Notes under the pieces: generated by a model
The model's input: only the letters and a program-made list of their open reading frames with translations
Told to the model about the DNA's origin: nothing
The model's database searches: none
Part shown: positions 1 through 8,700 of the stretch, one piece after another
Numbering within the stretch: the first letter of the stretch is position 1
How the letters are laid out: each line of letters begins with the position of its first letter
Made by a program: the position numbers and the translations under genes
From: Bacteroidales bacterium
GTDB taxonomy: Bacteria > Bacteroidota > Bacteroidia > Bacteroidales > UBA932
Assembly: GCA_029007435.1 (NCBI GenBank)
Contig: JAQXHU010000028.1
Span: 1-36,551, forward strand
Length of the DNA: 36,551 bases
Direction of reading: 5' to 3'

Positions 1-1776
1 CTCAGGAATATGGGCCTGAATCCTCAGGTTTACCATTGCAACGAGGGCCACGCTGCATTCATCGGCCTTGAGAGGCTCCGCGAATATATCGAGCAGTACA
101 ATCTCGACTTTCCAGAAGCTATGGAGGTTGTACGCGCTTCGTCATTGTTCACGACCCACACTCCGGTGCCTGCCGGACACGATGCTTTCGACGAGGGACT
201 CCTCAGGAAATACATCGGGCATTATCCGCAGCGTCTCAAGATTGACTGGGAGACTATGATGGGTCTCGGCAAGCTTAACGGCTCTGACCCTAATGAGAAA
301 TTCTCAATGAGCATTCTCGCCGCCAATATCTCGCAGAATGTGAACGGCGTGTCAATGCTCCACGGCAAAGTCAGCCAGGATATATTCGCTTCAATGTATC
401 CGGGATATCTTCCGGAGGAGCTCCACGTAAGCTATGTCACCAACGGCGTGCATTATCCTACCTGGGCCGCGAAAGAGTGGAAAGCGATACACGCCAAGGT
501 GTTCGGCCCTGAGTTCCATACACATCACTATGACAAGAAATGCTTCGAAGGCATTTACAAGATAGATGACGAGGAGATATGGAACACCAGGAAGGAGCTG
601 AAGACCACCCTTATCAATGTGGTCAAGGAGAAACTCTCCAACCCGGCTGTGACAAACCACTACTCCCCGAGCCAGATTGTCACCATCAAGGAGACTCTCC
701 GCGACGATGTCCTTACAATCGGTTTCGCAAGACGTTTCGCAACATACAAGAGGGCGACTCTCCTTTTCAGTGACCTTGACAGGCTCAGCGAGATTGTGAA
801 CAATCCGGAAATGCCTGTCCAGTTCCTTTTCGCCGGCAAGGCACATCCTGCCGACAAGGCCGGCCAGGATCTCATCCGCAGAATCGTGGAGATATCCAAA
901 GACGAGAGGTTCATCGGCAAGATTGTATTCGTGCCGGGTTACGACATCTCCCTGGCCAAGAGACTCGTGCAGGGAGTGGATGTGTGGATGAACAACCCTA
1001 CAAGACCTCAGGAGGCTTCCGGAACATCCGGAGAGAAAGCCGCTATGAACGGCGTTATGCACTTCTCTGTCCTTGACGGATGGTGGGTAGAGGGTTACAA
1101 ACAGGGCGCAGGCTGGGCTCTTCCTCAGGAAAGGTCCTATGATGACCAGAACTATCAGAATGAGCTTGACTCCGCCACAATCTACACAACTATCGAGAAC
1201 GAGATAGCTCCTCTCTACTATGATGTTGACAAGAAGACCGGACGTTCAGCCGGCTGGATTGAATATATCAAGAACACTGTGGCGCAGGTTGCCTGCAACT
1301 TCACCACAAACAGAATGCTCACGGACTATGTGAACCAGTATTATGTTCCGCAGGCCGCAAGAACTGGGGAAATGCTTTCAGACAACTTCAGGATGGCCCG
1401 CGAGATTGCGGCCTGGAAGAAGAATGTGCGCAGGGAATGGCCGTCAATCGAGGTTATCTCCTATACACAGCCGGACTCTTCCTATACCCTTTCGTCGAAA
1501 AGTATGTTCAATGCCGAGGTCGTGCTCAATATAGGCAGCCTCAATCCTGAGGACATCGGTGTCGAGATGCTCTTCGCTGTCACCGACAACAAGGGAAGGC
1601 TCCATATCCAGGACAGGTGCGAGTTCAATGTGGCCGAGAGCAATGACGGAGTCGTCAAGTATCAGGCATCAATCCTTCCTGAACGCACGGGTATGTACCA
1701 GGTAGCTGCGAGAATCTATCCTAAGAACCCGCTTCTGCCTCACAGACAGGATTTTGGACTTGTAAGATGGTTATAG
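1..1776 (+). CDS. Alpha-glucan (glycogen) phosphorylase, GT35, 3' part
   Basis: Phosphorolysis of alpha-1,4-glucans to glucose-1-phosphate, a cytoplasmic step of glycogen or maltodextrin use. The reading frame is open to the left edge, so the N-terminus is missing. The visible part starts within the active-site region (motif NEGHAAF). The PLP-attachment stretch EASGTSGEKAAMNG follows, with the candidate Schiff-base lysine encoded at 1036-1038, and then the LDGWWVEGY segment. The last roughly 110 residues look like the beta-rich C-terminal domain of the long archaeal/Bacteroidota-type phosphorylases rather than the classical GlgP form. In this phylum such proteins can be fused to an N-terminal glycogen synthase, which cannot be judged here. 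The stop codon overlaps the start of ribF by 10 bases. The family call is firm; substrate chain length is unknown. Confidence 0.93.
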   Translation, partial: LRNMGLNPQVYHCNEGHAAFIGLERLREYIEQYNLDFPEAMEVVRASSLFTTHTPVPAGHDAFDEGLLRKYIGHYPQRLKIDWETMMGLGKLNGSDPNEKFSMSILAANISQNVNGVSMLHGKVSQDIFASMYPGYLPEELHVSYVTNGVHYPTWAAKEWKAIHAKVFGPEFHTHHYDKKCFEGIYKIDDEEIWNTRKELKTTLINVVKEKLSNPAVTNHYSPSQIVTIKETLRDDVLTIGFARRFATYKRATLLFSDLDRLSEIVNNPEMPVQFLFAGKAHPADKAGQDLIRRIVEISKDERFIGKIVFVPGYDISLAKRLVQGVDVWMNNPTRPQEASGTSGEKAAMNGVMHFSVLDGWWVEGYKQGAGWALPQERSYDDQNYQNELDSATIYTTIENEIAPLYYDVDKKTGRSAGWIEYIKNTVAQVACNFTTNRMLTDYVNQYYVPQAARTGEMLSDNFRMAREIAAWKKNVRREWPSIEVISYTQPDSSYTLSSKSMFNAEVVLNIGSLNPEDIGVEMLFAVTDNKGRLHIQDRCEFNVAESNDGVVKYQASILPERTGMYQVAARIYPKNPLLPHRQDFGLVRWL

Positions 1777-2666
1777 CGACCGGATTTTTTGACGGTGTCC
1801 ATCTTGGGCACCGTTTTGTTTTGAAACAGCTTGTGGAGGCTGCCAGGGAGCGTGGCGACTGGAGTATGGTTGTCACGTTCTGGCCGCATCCGCGCAACGT
1901 GCTTCAGGATGACGCCAGGAATCTTCGACTCCTGTCCACGATGGAGGAGAAAAAGAAGATACTTACTGATGTTGGTGTCAATTATATACAGGTGATACCG
2001 TTCTGCAGGGATTTCAGCAGGCTGACCACTGAGGAATATCTCAGGGACTGCATAATGGAGCGCTTCGGTGGAACAGCTGTCCTTCTTGGATATGACAACA
2101 GGATCGGTTCGGACTTGAGGACTCCTGAGGAGACTGCGGAAATCGCTGGCAGGCTCGGTCTGGATGTCATAAGGGCAGAAAGCTACAGCGGCCCGGACGG
2201 TGTGGTGATAAGTTCAACAAAAATCCGTTCCCTGCTGGCTGCCGGCAGGATAGAGGAGGCTTCAGCAATGCTCGGATATGACTACCAGCTTCACGGCGTG
2301 GTGGTGGCAGGCAACAAGCTTGGCCGTACTCTCGGATTCCCGACGGCCAATATGCAACTGTACGAGCCGCTCAAGATGATACCCGGCGCTGGCGTGTATC
2401 TTGTCTCGGTGGAGACTGTTGACAGGAGGTTCTACGGAATGTGCAATATAGGTGTGCGCCCGACTGTGGGCGCTGGAAACGCAATGACAGTCGAGACCAA
2501 TATATTTGATTTTGATGAAGATATATATGGCCTTGACATCCGCCTGACTTTCATCCGCAAGATAAGGGACGAGGTGAAATTTCCGGATCTTGACGCGCTC
2601 TCCGGACAACTTGCGGTCGACAGGGAGCGTTGCCGCTCTATTATCAGCGACCTTCCGGGCCTTTAA
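1767..2666 (+). CDS. ribF: Bifunctional riboflavin kinase / FAD synthetase
   Basis: Converts riboflavin to FMN and then FAD in the cytoplasm. The N-terminal adenylyltransferase domain has the nucleotide-binding motif GFFDGVHLGH at residues 6-15 and the SSTKIRS motif. The flavokinase domain begins near residue 180 with GNKLGRTLGFPTANM, followed by GVYLV and NIGVRPTVG. Length is 299 residues, slightly shorter than usual, because the protein begins almost directly at the first beta strand and lacks the usual 10-15 residue lead. The reading frame upstream closes at a stop at 1722-1724, and no ATG, GTG or TTG lies between that stop and 1767, so ATG 1767 is the only start. It overlaps the phosphorylase gene by 10 bases, which suggests translational coupling. 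Confidence 0.95.
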   Translation: MVIATGFFDGVHLGHRFVLKQLVEAARERGDWSMVVTFWPHPRNVLQDDARNLRLLSTMEEKKKILTDVGVNYIQVIPFCRDFSRLTTEEYLRDCIMERFGGTAVLLGYDNRIGSDLRTPEETAEIAGRLGLDVIRAESYSGPDGVVISSTKIRSLLAAGRIEEASAMLGYDYQLHGVVVAGNKLGRTLGFPTANMQLYEPLKMIPGAGVYLVSVETVDRRFYGMCNIGVRPTVGAGNAMTVETNIFDFDEDIYGLDIRLTFIRKIRDEVKFPDLDALSGQLAVDRERCRSIISDLPGL

Positions 2667-2703
2667 TTTGTCCGGTTCCTTATGGAATCTTGATATAAAT
2701 TGT

Positions 2704-2711
2704 TATTTTTG
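2704..2711 (+). promoter_or_regulatory. Bacteroidota -7 promoter element (TATTTTTG)
   Basis: The sequence matches TAnnTTTG, the primary sigma factor -7 consensus of this phylum, and sits 26 bases before the start of the small membrane protein gene. No TTTG is found at the proper -33 distance, so this is a half-match only. Confidence 0.4.
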
Positions 2712-2737
2712 CTTACGGCTGATAACATTGAACAGAT

Positions 2738-3193
2738 ATGAGCGCTCACGATATTTTCATAGTCATCTGTATTCTGGCGGCAGGCTTTGTTGACTATAGT
2801 GTCAAGAAGAAAAGGCTGGCACGTGAGGGTGCCCCGAAAAGAAGATTTCCGGAGATTGTCTTTCCTGATCCTGGCCAGCTGGACGAGGAGGCTGAGGCTG
2901 AAGATACTGACGGTCCTCAGGATACTGATGTGGAAGGTGATGGGAAGGTCACTGTGCTGCAGCCTTCAGGGAGCATTCCTGAGTGCGGAGAGCTGGAGAG
3001 GCCGGTTGTGAAGCCGGTTTCTGCGCCGATGACATTCATCCCTGAATCCGTTCCGCAGATTGAAAAGACACCGGAGGCTGAATACAGGGACGACGAAGGC
3101 CAGCCGGACAGATTCCGGATAAACCCAAAGGATATGATAGTTTACTCAGCCCTGATGGAACCTAAGTTCAAGGAAACAGGGCCGGGAAAATAA
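2738..3193 (+). CDS. Hypothetical single-pass membrane protein with acidic tail
   Basis: I do not recognise a family. The 151-residue product has one hydrophobic segment at about residues 5-18 (IFIVICILAAGF), then a basic patch (KKKRLAREGAPKRR) that would favour retention inside, then a long low-complexity region rich in Glu, Asp and Pro. This fits a small inner-membrane protein with a disordered cytoplasmic tail. It stands alone between ribF and greA with its own -7 element upstream. Similar short acidic membrane proteins occur in Bacteroidales genomes without assigned function. The ORF has an ATG start and codon use like its neighbours, so it is probably real. Confidence 0.65.
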   Translation: MSAHDIFIVICILAAGFVDYSVKKKRLAREGAPKRRFPEIVFPDPGQLDEEAEAEDTDGPQDTDVEGDGKVTVLQPSGSIPECGELERPVVKPVSAPMTFIPESVPQIEKTPEAEYRDDEGQPDRFRINPKDMIVYSALMEPKFKETGPGK

Positions 3194-3217
3194 ATTTTTT
3201 TTTCATCTGAATTTCAC

Positions 3218-3225
3218 TATCTTTG
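3218..3225 (+). promoter_or_regulatory. greA promoter -7 element (TATCTTTG)
   Basis: A perfect TAnnTTTG match lies 85 bases upstream of greA. A T-only tract occupies the -33 position. The predicted transcription start is near 3231-3233, which leaves a leader of about 80 bases. Confidence 0.6.
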
Positions 3226-3237
3226 TATAAACGAACA

Positions 3238-3267
3238 GGGTTCTGTCAGATGGCAGGACTCCTTTTT
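3238..3267 (+). terminator. Terminator-like hairpin in the greA leader
   Basis: The left arm 3238-3247 (GGGTTCTGTC) pairs with the right arm 3252-3262 (GGCAGGACTCC), allowing G-U pairs and one bulged base, around a four-base loop. Five T residues follow at 3263-3267. An outer helix CGAACA (3232-3237) with TGTTCG (3275-3280) could enclose it. It is placed immediately after the predicted transcription start, not after a gene, so it would act as an attenuator or generate a short leader RNA. Confidence 0.5.
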
Positions 3268-3310
3268 AATTATTTGTTCGCAATGTATATAAATTAATTA
3301 ATACTTTATT

Positions 3311-3781
3311 ATGGCAGAGAATCATTATATGACCCAGGATGGTCTGGATAAACTCAAGAAAGACCTTGCCGAGGCTCTTGCACAGCGTCCGGTGATCTCC
3401 GCTGCAATAGCAGAGGCGAGAGAAAAAGGGGATTTGTCAGAAAATGCAGAATACGATGCGGCCAGGGAAGCACAGGCGCTTCTGGAATTGAAAATAGCCA
3501 ATCTTAAAAACCTTGTCGCAAATGCGAAAGTCATAGACGAGTCGCAGATTGGCACTGACCGTGTCCAGATGATGAACAAGGTGAAAGTGGAGAATATGGC
3601 AATGAACAAGGTGATGGAGTTCACCATAGTCGGGGAGACAGAGGCTGACTTCTCAAAAGGCAAGCTCGCTTCCACCACGCCGATCGCAAAGGCGCTGCTC
3701 GGACATTCCAAAGGTGATGTCGTCGAGGCCAAAGTGCCTTCCGGAATAATGAAATTCAAGATTCTTGATATAACATTGTAG
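3311..3781 (+). CDS. greA: Transcript cleavage factor GreA
   Basis: Rescues backtracked RNA polymerase by inserting its coiled coil into the secondary channel and stimulating transcript cleavage. The 156 residues match the family length. The N-terminal coiled coil carries the tip motif EKGDLSENAEYDAA (residues 38-51) with the acidic residues needed for cleavage. The C-terminal FKBP-like domain has the typical TPIAKALLGHSKGD and VPSGIMKFKILDI segments. It is followed after 4 bases by the HIT-protein gene, a pairing that recurs in Bacteroidota. Confidence 0.97.
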   Translation: MAENHYMTQDGLDKLKKDLAEALAQRPVISAAIAEAREKGDLSENAEYDAAREAQALLELKIANLKNLVANAKVIDESQIGTDRVQMMNKVKVENMAMNKVMEFTIVGETEADFSKGKLASTTPIAKALLGHSKGDVVEAKVPSGIMKFKILDITL

Positions 3782-3785
3782 CGAT

Positions 3786-4190
3786 ATGGCCACGATATTC
3801 ACAAAAATCGCCAGAGGAGAGATTCCTTCATACAAAGTTGCTGAGAATGAGGACTTTTATGCTTTTCTTGATATCGCTCCCCTTGTGAAAGGGCATACAC
3901 TTGTGATACCTAAGAATGTGGAGGATGACTATATTTTCCATCTTGATGACAAGACCTATCTGGGGCTCTGCTCTTTTGCAAAGAAAGTGGCGACTGCCGT
4001 ACAGGCTGCCGTGCCTTGCAAGCGAGTGGGAGTCTGTGTGCTCGGGCTTGAGGTTCCGCATACCCATATCCACCTTATTCCGCTTCAGAAGGAGAGCGAT
4101 GTCGATTTCAGGAAACCTAAACTGAAACTGACAGAAGACGAATTCAAAAACATTGCAGATTCAATATTAGCAGAATATGAGAAATTGTAG
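3786..4190 (+). CDS. HIT family nucleotide-binding protein
   Basis: A 134-residue histidine-triad protein, expected to be a cytoplasmic homodimer hydrolysing adenosine 5'-phosphoramidate-type or related nucleotides. The signature HTHIHLIPL near residues 92-100 gives the His-x-His-x-His triad. The N-terminus ATIFTKIARGEIPSYKV and the LVIPKNV segment are typical of the family. The start follows greA by 4 bases, and the end overlaps the next gene by 14 bases, so the three genes probably share a transcript. The physiological substrate is not known. Confidence 0.95.
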   Translation: MATIFTKIARGEIPSYKVAENEDFYAFLDIAPLVKGHTLVIPKNVEDDYIFHLDDKTYLGLCSFAKKVATAVQAAVPCKRVGVCVLGLEVPHTHIHLIPLQKESDVDFRKPKLKLTEDEFKNIADSILAEYEKL

Positions 4191-5325
4191 ATTCTTAGGC
4201 ATTGCTGCCGCCGCTTCGTTGTTTTTCCTTGCTTCCTGCTCGCATCCGGCCAGAATCGAGGGAGTTCTTACAGGAGCGCCAGCTTCAGAGGTTGTGGTGA
4301 AACTGCTTGATGTCAACCGCTATCAGATTCTTGACACTGTTGCCACTGATGCAGCCGGACGTTATAAATACAAGGTGGATGTCGCACAGGGACAGCCCGA
4401 GTTCATATATCTGTTCTACAAGGATACCAAGGTCGCTTCCCTGCTTCTCCAGGCAGGAGACAAAGTGCAAGTGACTTCTGACACCTTGGGAACTTATTCT
4501 GTTACCGGCTCTGATGAGACTTTGAAACTTATGGAAGTCGAGAAGGACGAGGCTGAGTTCTCGAACAGGCTTCTCGCATCATCTGCACGTCTCCAGGACC
4601 TTGAGCCGTCATCCGGAGAGGCTGCGGCTCTCAGGAAGAAGATGAGCCAGGACTATGTGGATTATTACCGCGGAAGAGTCAAATATGTCCTTACCAATTC
4701 CCATTCGCTCACTTCTATTCCTGTTCTGTACCAGGTGGTTGGTGAGAATCTCCAGGTGTTCGGCCAATTGACAGATGCCATTCATTTCAAGAACATATGC
4801 GATTCCCTCAAGACGGTTTATCCTGAGTCAAAATATGTCAAGGCGCTTCAGAAGGAGGCTGCACGCAGGCAGCAGCTTCTCAGTCTCAGCTCGCGTCTCA
4901 ACTCCGCTGAGGAGACTGCCTATCCTGAACTGGACCTGACAGATGTGAACGGTGCAAAGGTAAAGCTCAGCTCCGTTGATGCGAAAGTGGTTATGATTTA
5001 TTTCTGGAGTTCGGCTGATGCCGCCCAGACACTGTTCAATACTGACGTTATGATGCCGGTTTACCGGGATTACCATCCGAAGGGGCTGGAGATATACAGC
5101 GTCAGCATCGACACGGACAAAGCTTCGTGGGCCTCTGTTGTGAGAAACCAGAAACTTCCTTGGATTAATGTGTGTGACGGAAGGGGAACATCTTCTCCTG
5201 CCGTGGCGACTTACAACGTACAGGCCCTGCCTGTTTCTTACTTCATTGTTGACGGCAGGCTCACCGCCTCACCGGAAGTGAAGGATGAGGCCTCGCTCAG
5301 AAAATTCCTTGCTTCAAAGCTGTAG
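4177..5325 (+). CDS. Lipoprotein with DUF4369-like and TlpA/thioredoxin-like domains, no CxxC
   Basis: The N-terminus has a lipoprotein signal peptide with lipobox LAS-C at Cys21, so the protein is exported and membrane-anchored. Residues about 25-110 resemble the DUF4369 domain usually found in front of thioredoxin-like domains in Bacteroidota. Residues about 248-382 form the thioredoxin/AhpC-TSA fold, ending with the cis-Pro segment VQALPVSYFIVDG. The segment aligning with the redox motif FWASWCGPC reads FWSSADAAQ, so both active-site cysteines are replaced (positions 281 and 284). A disulfide reductase function is therefore unlikely; binding or structural roles are possible. It overlaps the HIT gene by 14 bases and is the last gene before a terminator. 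Confidence 0.85.
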   Translation: MRNCRFLGIAAAASLFFLASCSHPARIEGVLTGAPASEVVVKLLDVNRYQILDTVATDAAGRYKYKVDVAQGQPEFIYLFYKDTKVASLLLQAGDKVQVTSDTLGTYSVTGSDETLKLMEVEKDEAEFSNRLLASSARLQDLEPSSGEAAALRKKMSQDYVDYYRGRVKYVLTNSHSLTSIPVLYQVVGENLQVFGQLTDAIHFKNICDSLKTVYPESKYVKALQKEAARRQQLLSLSSRLNSAEETAYPELDLTDVNGAKVKLSSVDAKVVMIYFWSSADAAQTLFNTDVMMPVYRDYHPKGLEIYSVSIDTDKASWASVVRNQKLPWINVCDGRGTSSPAVATYNVQALPVSYFIVDGRLTASPEVKDEASLRKFLASKL

Positions 5326-5349
5326 CGGGTATATAATAATAGATTTCTG

Positions 5350-5391
5350 GACCGGAAAGTCAGGCTTGCTGCCGCTTTCCGGTCTTTTTTT
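5350..5391 (+). terminator. Strong intrinsic terminator
   Basis: A perfect 10-bp stem, GACCGGAAAG (5350-5359) with CTTTCCGGTC (5375-5384), is followed by seven T residues. It ends the greA/HIT/TlpA-like cluster. Confidence 0.93.
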
Positions 5392-5462
5392 GCTATGGAA
5401 AATTTTTCTGCCGCATATGCTTACAGTTTCTAACCCCATAATATTTCTTTTACCCTATTTGT

Positions 5463-5476
5463 ATTAAACGTTTAAT
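5463..5476. promoter_or_regulatory. Palindromic operator candidate (ATTAAACGTTTAAT)
   Basis: A perfect 14-bp palindrome centred on CG. The central AAACGTTT is the kind of symmetrical site bound by LacI-family regulators. A second copy of AAACGTTTAA occurs at 5614-5623. No LacI gene is seen in the window, so the binding protein is unknown. Confidence 0.45.
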
Positions 5477-5613
5477 GACTTGATATTCATTATATGTAAA
5501 ATATTTTGAATATTTTTTAAATTATTATTCGCTCATCTTTTCTTGATATTTAGTTATAAAGTGCAATTAAAATCGTTTCAAATTTTAATAATTTAATCTA
5601 TATAGTCGTTCCA

Positions 5614-5623
5614 AAACGTTTAA
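5614..5623. promoter_or_regulatory. Second operator candidate (AAACGTTTAA)
   Basis: Repeats the core and right flank of the 5463-5476 palindrome exactly, 148 bases downstream of it, about 170 bases before the SusC start. A degenerate relative lies near 5570-5580. Confidence 0.4.
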
Positions 5624-5793
5624 ATTAGGAAATATGCATAAATATACAACTATTGTTTTTCTGAATCACATTTTTGATATTTGCATAAGTCGATGAAAGA
5701 AATGCACTTGAAGTGATTATTAAAAAATATGTTGCATAGCAGTTATATTTTTTAATGTTGCAATATATGTTAAACTAGTTATTGTGTAACACT

Positions 5794-8700
5794 ATGAAAA
5801 AAACTCTGTTGTTGATGGCCTTCCTCTTTTTGAGTTTAGGTTATGCGATGGCTCAGCCGGCAAGATTGTCAGGAACTGTGGTTTCTGACGAGGGCGAGCC
5901 TCTTCCGGGAGCATACGTGCTTGTCAGCGGCACGACTGTGGGTGAGATTACCGATCAGGACGGTAACTTCACATTCTCAAGTCTGCCTGCGGGTGCTGAG
6001 AAGCTTACTGTCTCCCTCCTCGGTATGAGTTCCGAGGAAGTTGTGATTTCCGCTTCCCCTATGCGCATCGTTCTTCATACTGATGTGACGAAGCTTGAGG
6101 GAACAATTGTCACAGCTCTCGGTATCTCCCGTTCAGAGAAAGCGCTCGGCTATTCCGCTACAAAAGTGAGTGCTGATGAGATTGCCTCCGCCAGGAACTC
6201 GAACCCGATGAGTTCCCTTTCAGGCAAGGTGGCAGGCCTTCAGATCCAGGCTACATCTTCTGACCCTGGAGCTTCTAATTCTGTGACTATTAGGGGATTC
6301 GGTTCTATTAACGGAAGTAACCAGCCTCTCTATGTAATAGACGGTGTGCCGCTCCAGAATACGAATTTCTCCACACAGGGACATAACATTTCCGGTGGTG
6401 GTATCTCCAACGTCGCTTCTGACGACATCGAGTCGATTACTGTCCTCAAGGGTGCAGCCGCCACCGCCCTTTACGGAAGCCGCGCGTCAAACGGTGTGAT
6501 TGTGATCACCACCAAGTCCGGCTCCAAAGGTGATGCAAGGAATTTCTCCGTCACATACAACGGCGGTATGCAGATGCGTCAGGTGATGAACCTTCCGGAT
6601 ATGCAGAATGAATTCGGACAGGGCTGGAACGGTGCCCAGACTTTCATCGAGAACGGTTCCTGGGGACCTGCTTTCGACGGCTCGCTCCAGGTTTACGGAC
6701 CTATCTGGAATCACTCGCAGCTCTATCATACTTACAGCGCAGTGAAGGACAATGTTAAGGAATTCTTCGACATAGGTATTTCCCACAATCACGACATCGC
6801 CCTCAGCGGTGTGTCCGCTGACAGGAAAATGTCATACTATGTTTCCTATTCATACACTTCAGACAACGGTATAATACCTACCAATGCCGACTCCTACAAG
6901 CGTAACACAATCGCGGTAAGGCAGTCTTATGATGCCGCCAAATGGCTGAAGGTCAGCTCTTCATTCAACTTCGCCACATCTAAGACGGACGTTGTGGGCT
7001 CCTTCCAGGGAACATCTGTGATTGACGGTGTCCTGGAGATGCCGAGGGATATCTCCATTGTGGACATGAAAGACCTCTCCAACGCGTTCAACACGCCTGA
7101 GGCTTATTTCACTCCTTACGGTACCACCAACCCTTACTGGGCAATCGCGAACAACTACAACCACACCGACTCGAAACAGATTTTCGGAAAAGTGCAGGCC
7201 GACATCAAGCCTTACAAGGATGTGACCGTGACCTACAGGATGGGTTTCGACTACACTGATTATGACAGAAAGGTCGGCTCTCCTCAGATTGCCCTTGATG
7301 ACGCCCTCATTGACGAGGATTACGGTTATGCACCGTCCAATATGAACGGATCCGGCTCGGTATTCTCCCGCTATTACCGCTCTCACGACATCAACCACGA
7401 TGTGATGGCTTCCTACAAGCATTCTTTTATTGACAAACTTGACCTTGACGTGCTTGTCGGACTTAATGTCTGGGAGAGAGGCTATACCTATATGGACGGC
7501 CAAACCGACGACCTCACATTCCACACCGGATTCTGGGATCTGAGCAACGGAGCCACCAAGTCAACCCTGTCCGAGGGCCAGCTCAAACGCCGTCTCGTGG
7601 GTCTCTTCGGTGACATCAACATAGGGTGGGACAATATGCTCTTCCTCAATCTCACAGCCAGAAATGACTGGTCTTCAACGCTACCGGTCGGAAACAACCA
7701 CTATTTCTATCCTGGTGCGACCCTCAGCTGGGTGTTCACGGAACTCTGCAAGAACAAGGTGCTGACTTTCGGTAAGGCGAGACTTGCATACGGTAAGACA
7801 GGTAATGACGCAGGTGCTTATATGACCAGCGCAAGCTATACCCAGGGAGGAGCCAATGGTTACTATGTGAGCGGCATCATCGGCTTCCCTATGAACGGAA
7901 CCAATGCTTTCCAGGCATCTTCCACTATCGGCAGCTCCAGCCTGAAGCCTGAGATGACCACCGAGCTTGAGGCCGGTCTCAATCTCCAGTTCTTCGACGG
8001 ACGTTTCGGAATTGACGCGGCTTACTATACCCGTACGACCAAAGATCAGATTTTCACACTTCCTGTTGACCCTGCCACCGGCTATTCTTATATGGTGACA
8101 AACTTCGGTGAGGTGCGCAACCGCGGAGTAGAGCTCCTTTTGAACACCACTCCGGTGCATACAAGGAACTTCCGCTGGGATCTGGATGTGAACTTCGCTC
8201 TCAACCGCAACAAAGTAATCTCGATGCCTGAGAGCCTTGAAGGCGGCAAAGTCACAATTTACAGCTTCTCCGCAGGTAATGACGCCGTGTATATGTATGC
8301 TGAAAAAGGCAAGCCTCTTGGAGTATACTATACATATCTGCCAAAATATGTGACCGACAAGAACAGCGAGTACTATGGCAGCCAGATTGTGGATTCAGCA
8401 GGACAGCCTGTCCGTACTGACAATGTGGAATACACCGGCAAGGATATGAATCACAAGTGGACCGGCGGTGTCACCACATCCCTCTCCGCATACGGAGTCA
8501 CCCTCAGCGCTACCCTCGATGTCAGGTATGGCGGAACAATGTTCTCCAGGACAAAGAACCTGATGCAGTTCGTCGGAAACAGTGTCGTGACTACCTACAA
8601 TAAGAGGAAACCGTTCGTGATTCCGAACTCAGTTGTTGAGACCGAGAGCGGCTATGCCCCTAACACCACTCCTATTATGATGACTGACGGAAGCTACCAG

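Larger units (their letters stand above)
5392..5793 (+). promoter_or_regulatory. AT-rich regulatory region upstream of the first SusC gene
   Basis: About 400 bases without a gene, very AT-rich compared with the flanking coding DNA. It holds the palindromic AAACGTTTAA sites listed separately. I found no fully convincing TAnnTTTG plus TTTG promoter pair; the region near 5670-5690 (TTTTTGATATTTGC) contains partial matches. No RNA gene or conserved riboswitch structure was recognised. Confidence 0.6.

Noticed and set aside
391..1062. 223-codon minus-strand frame within the phosphorylase gene
   Set aside because: Lies opposite the conserved PLP-binding core of the phosphorylase and has no motifs of its own.
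3281..3297. Very short frame starting at ATG 3283 in the greA leader
   Set aside because: Four codons only and no ribosome-binding site; it is not convincing as a leader peptide.
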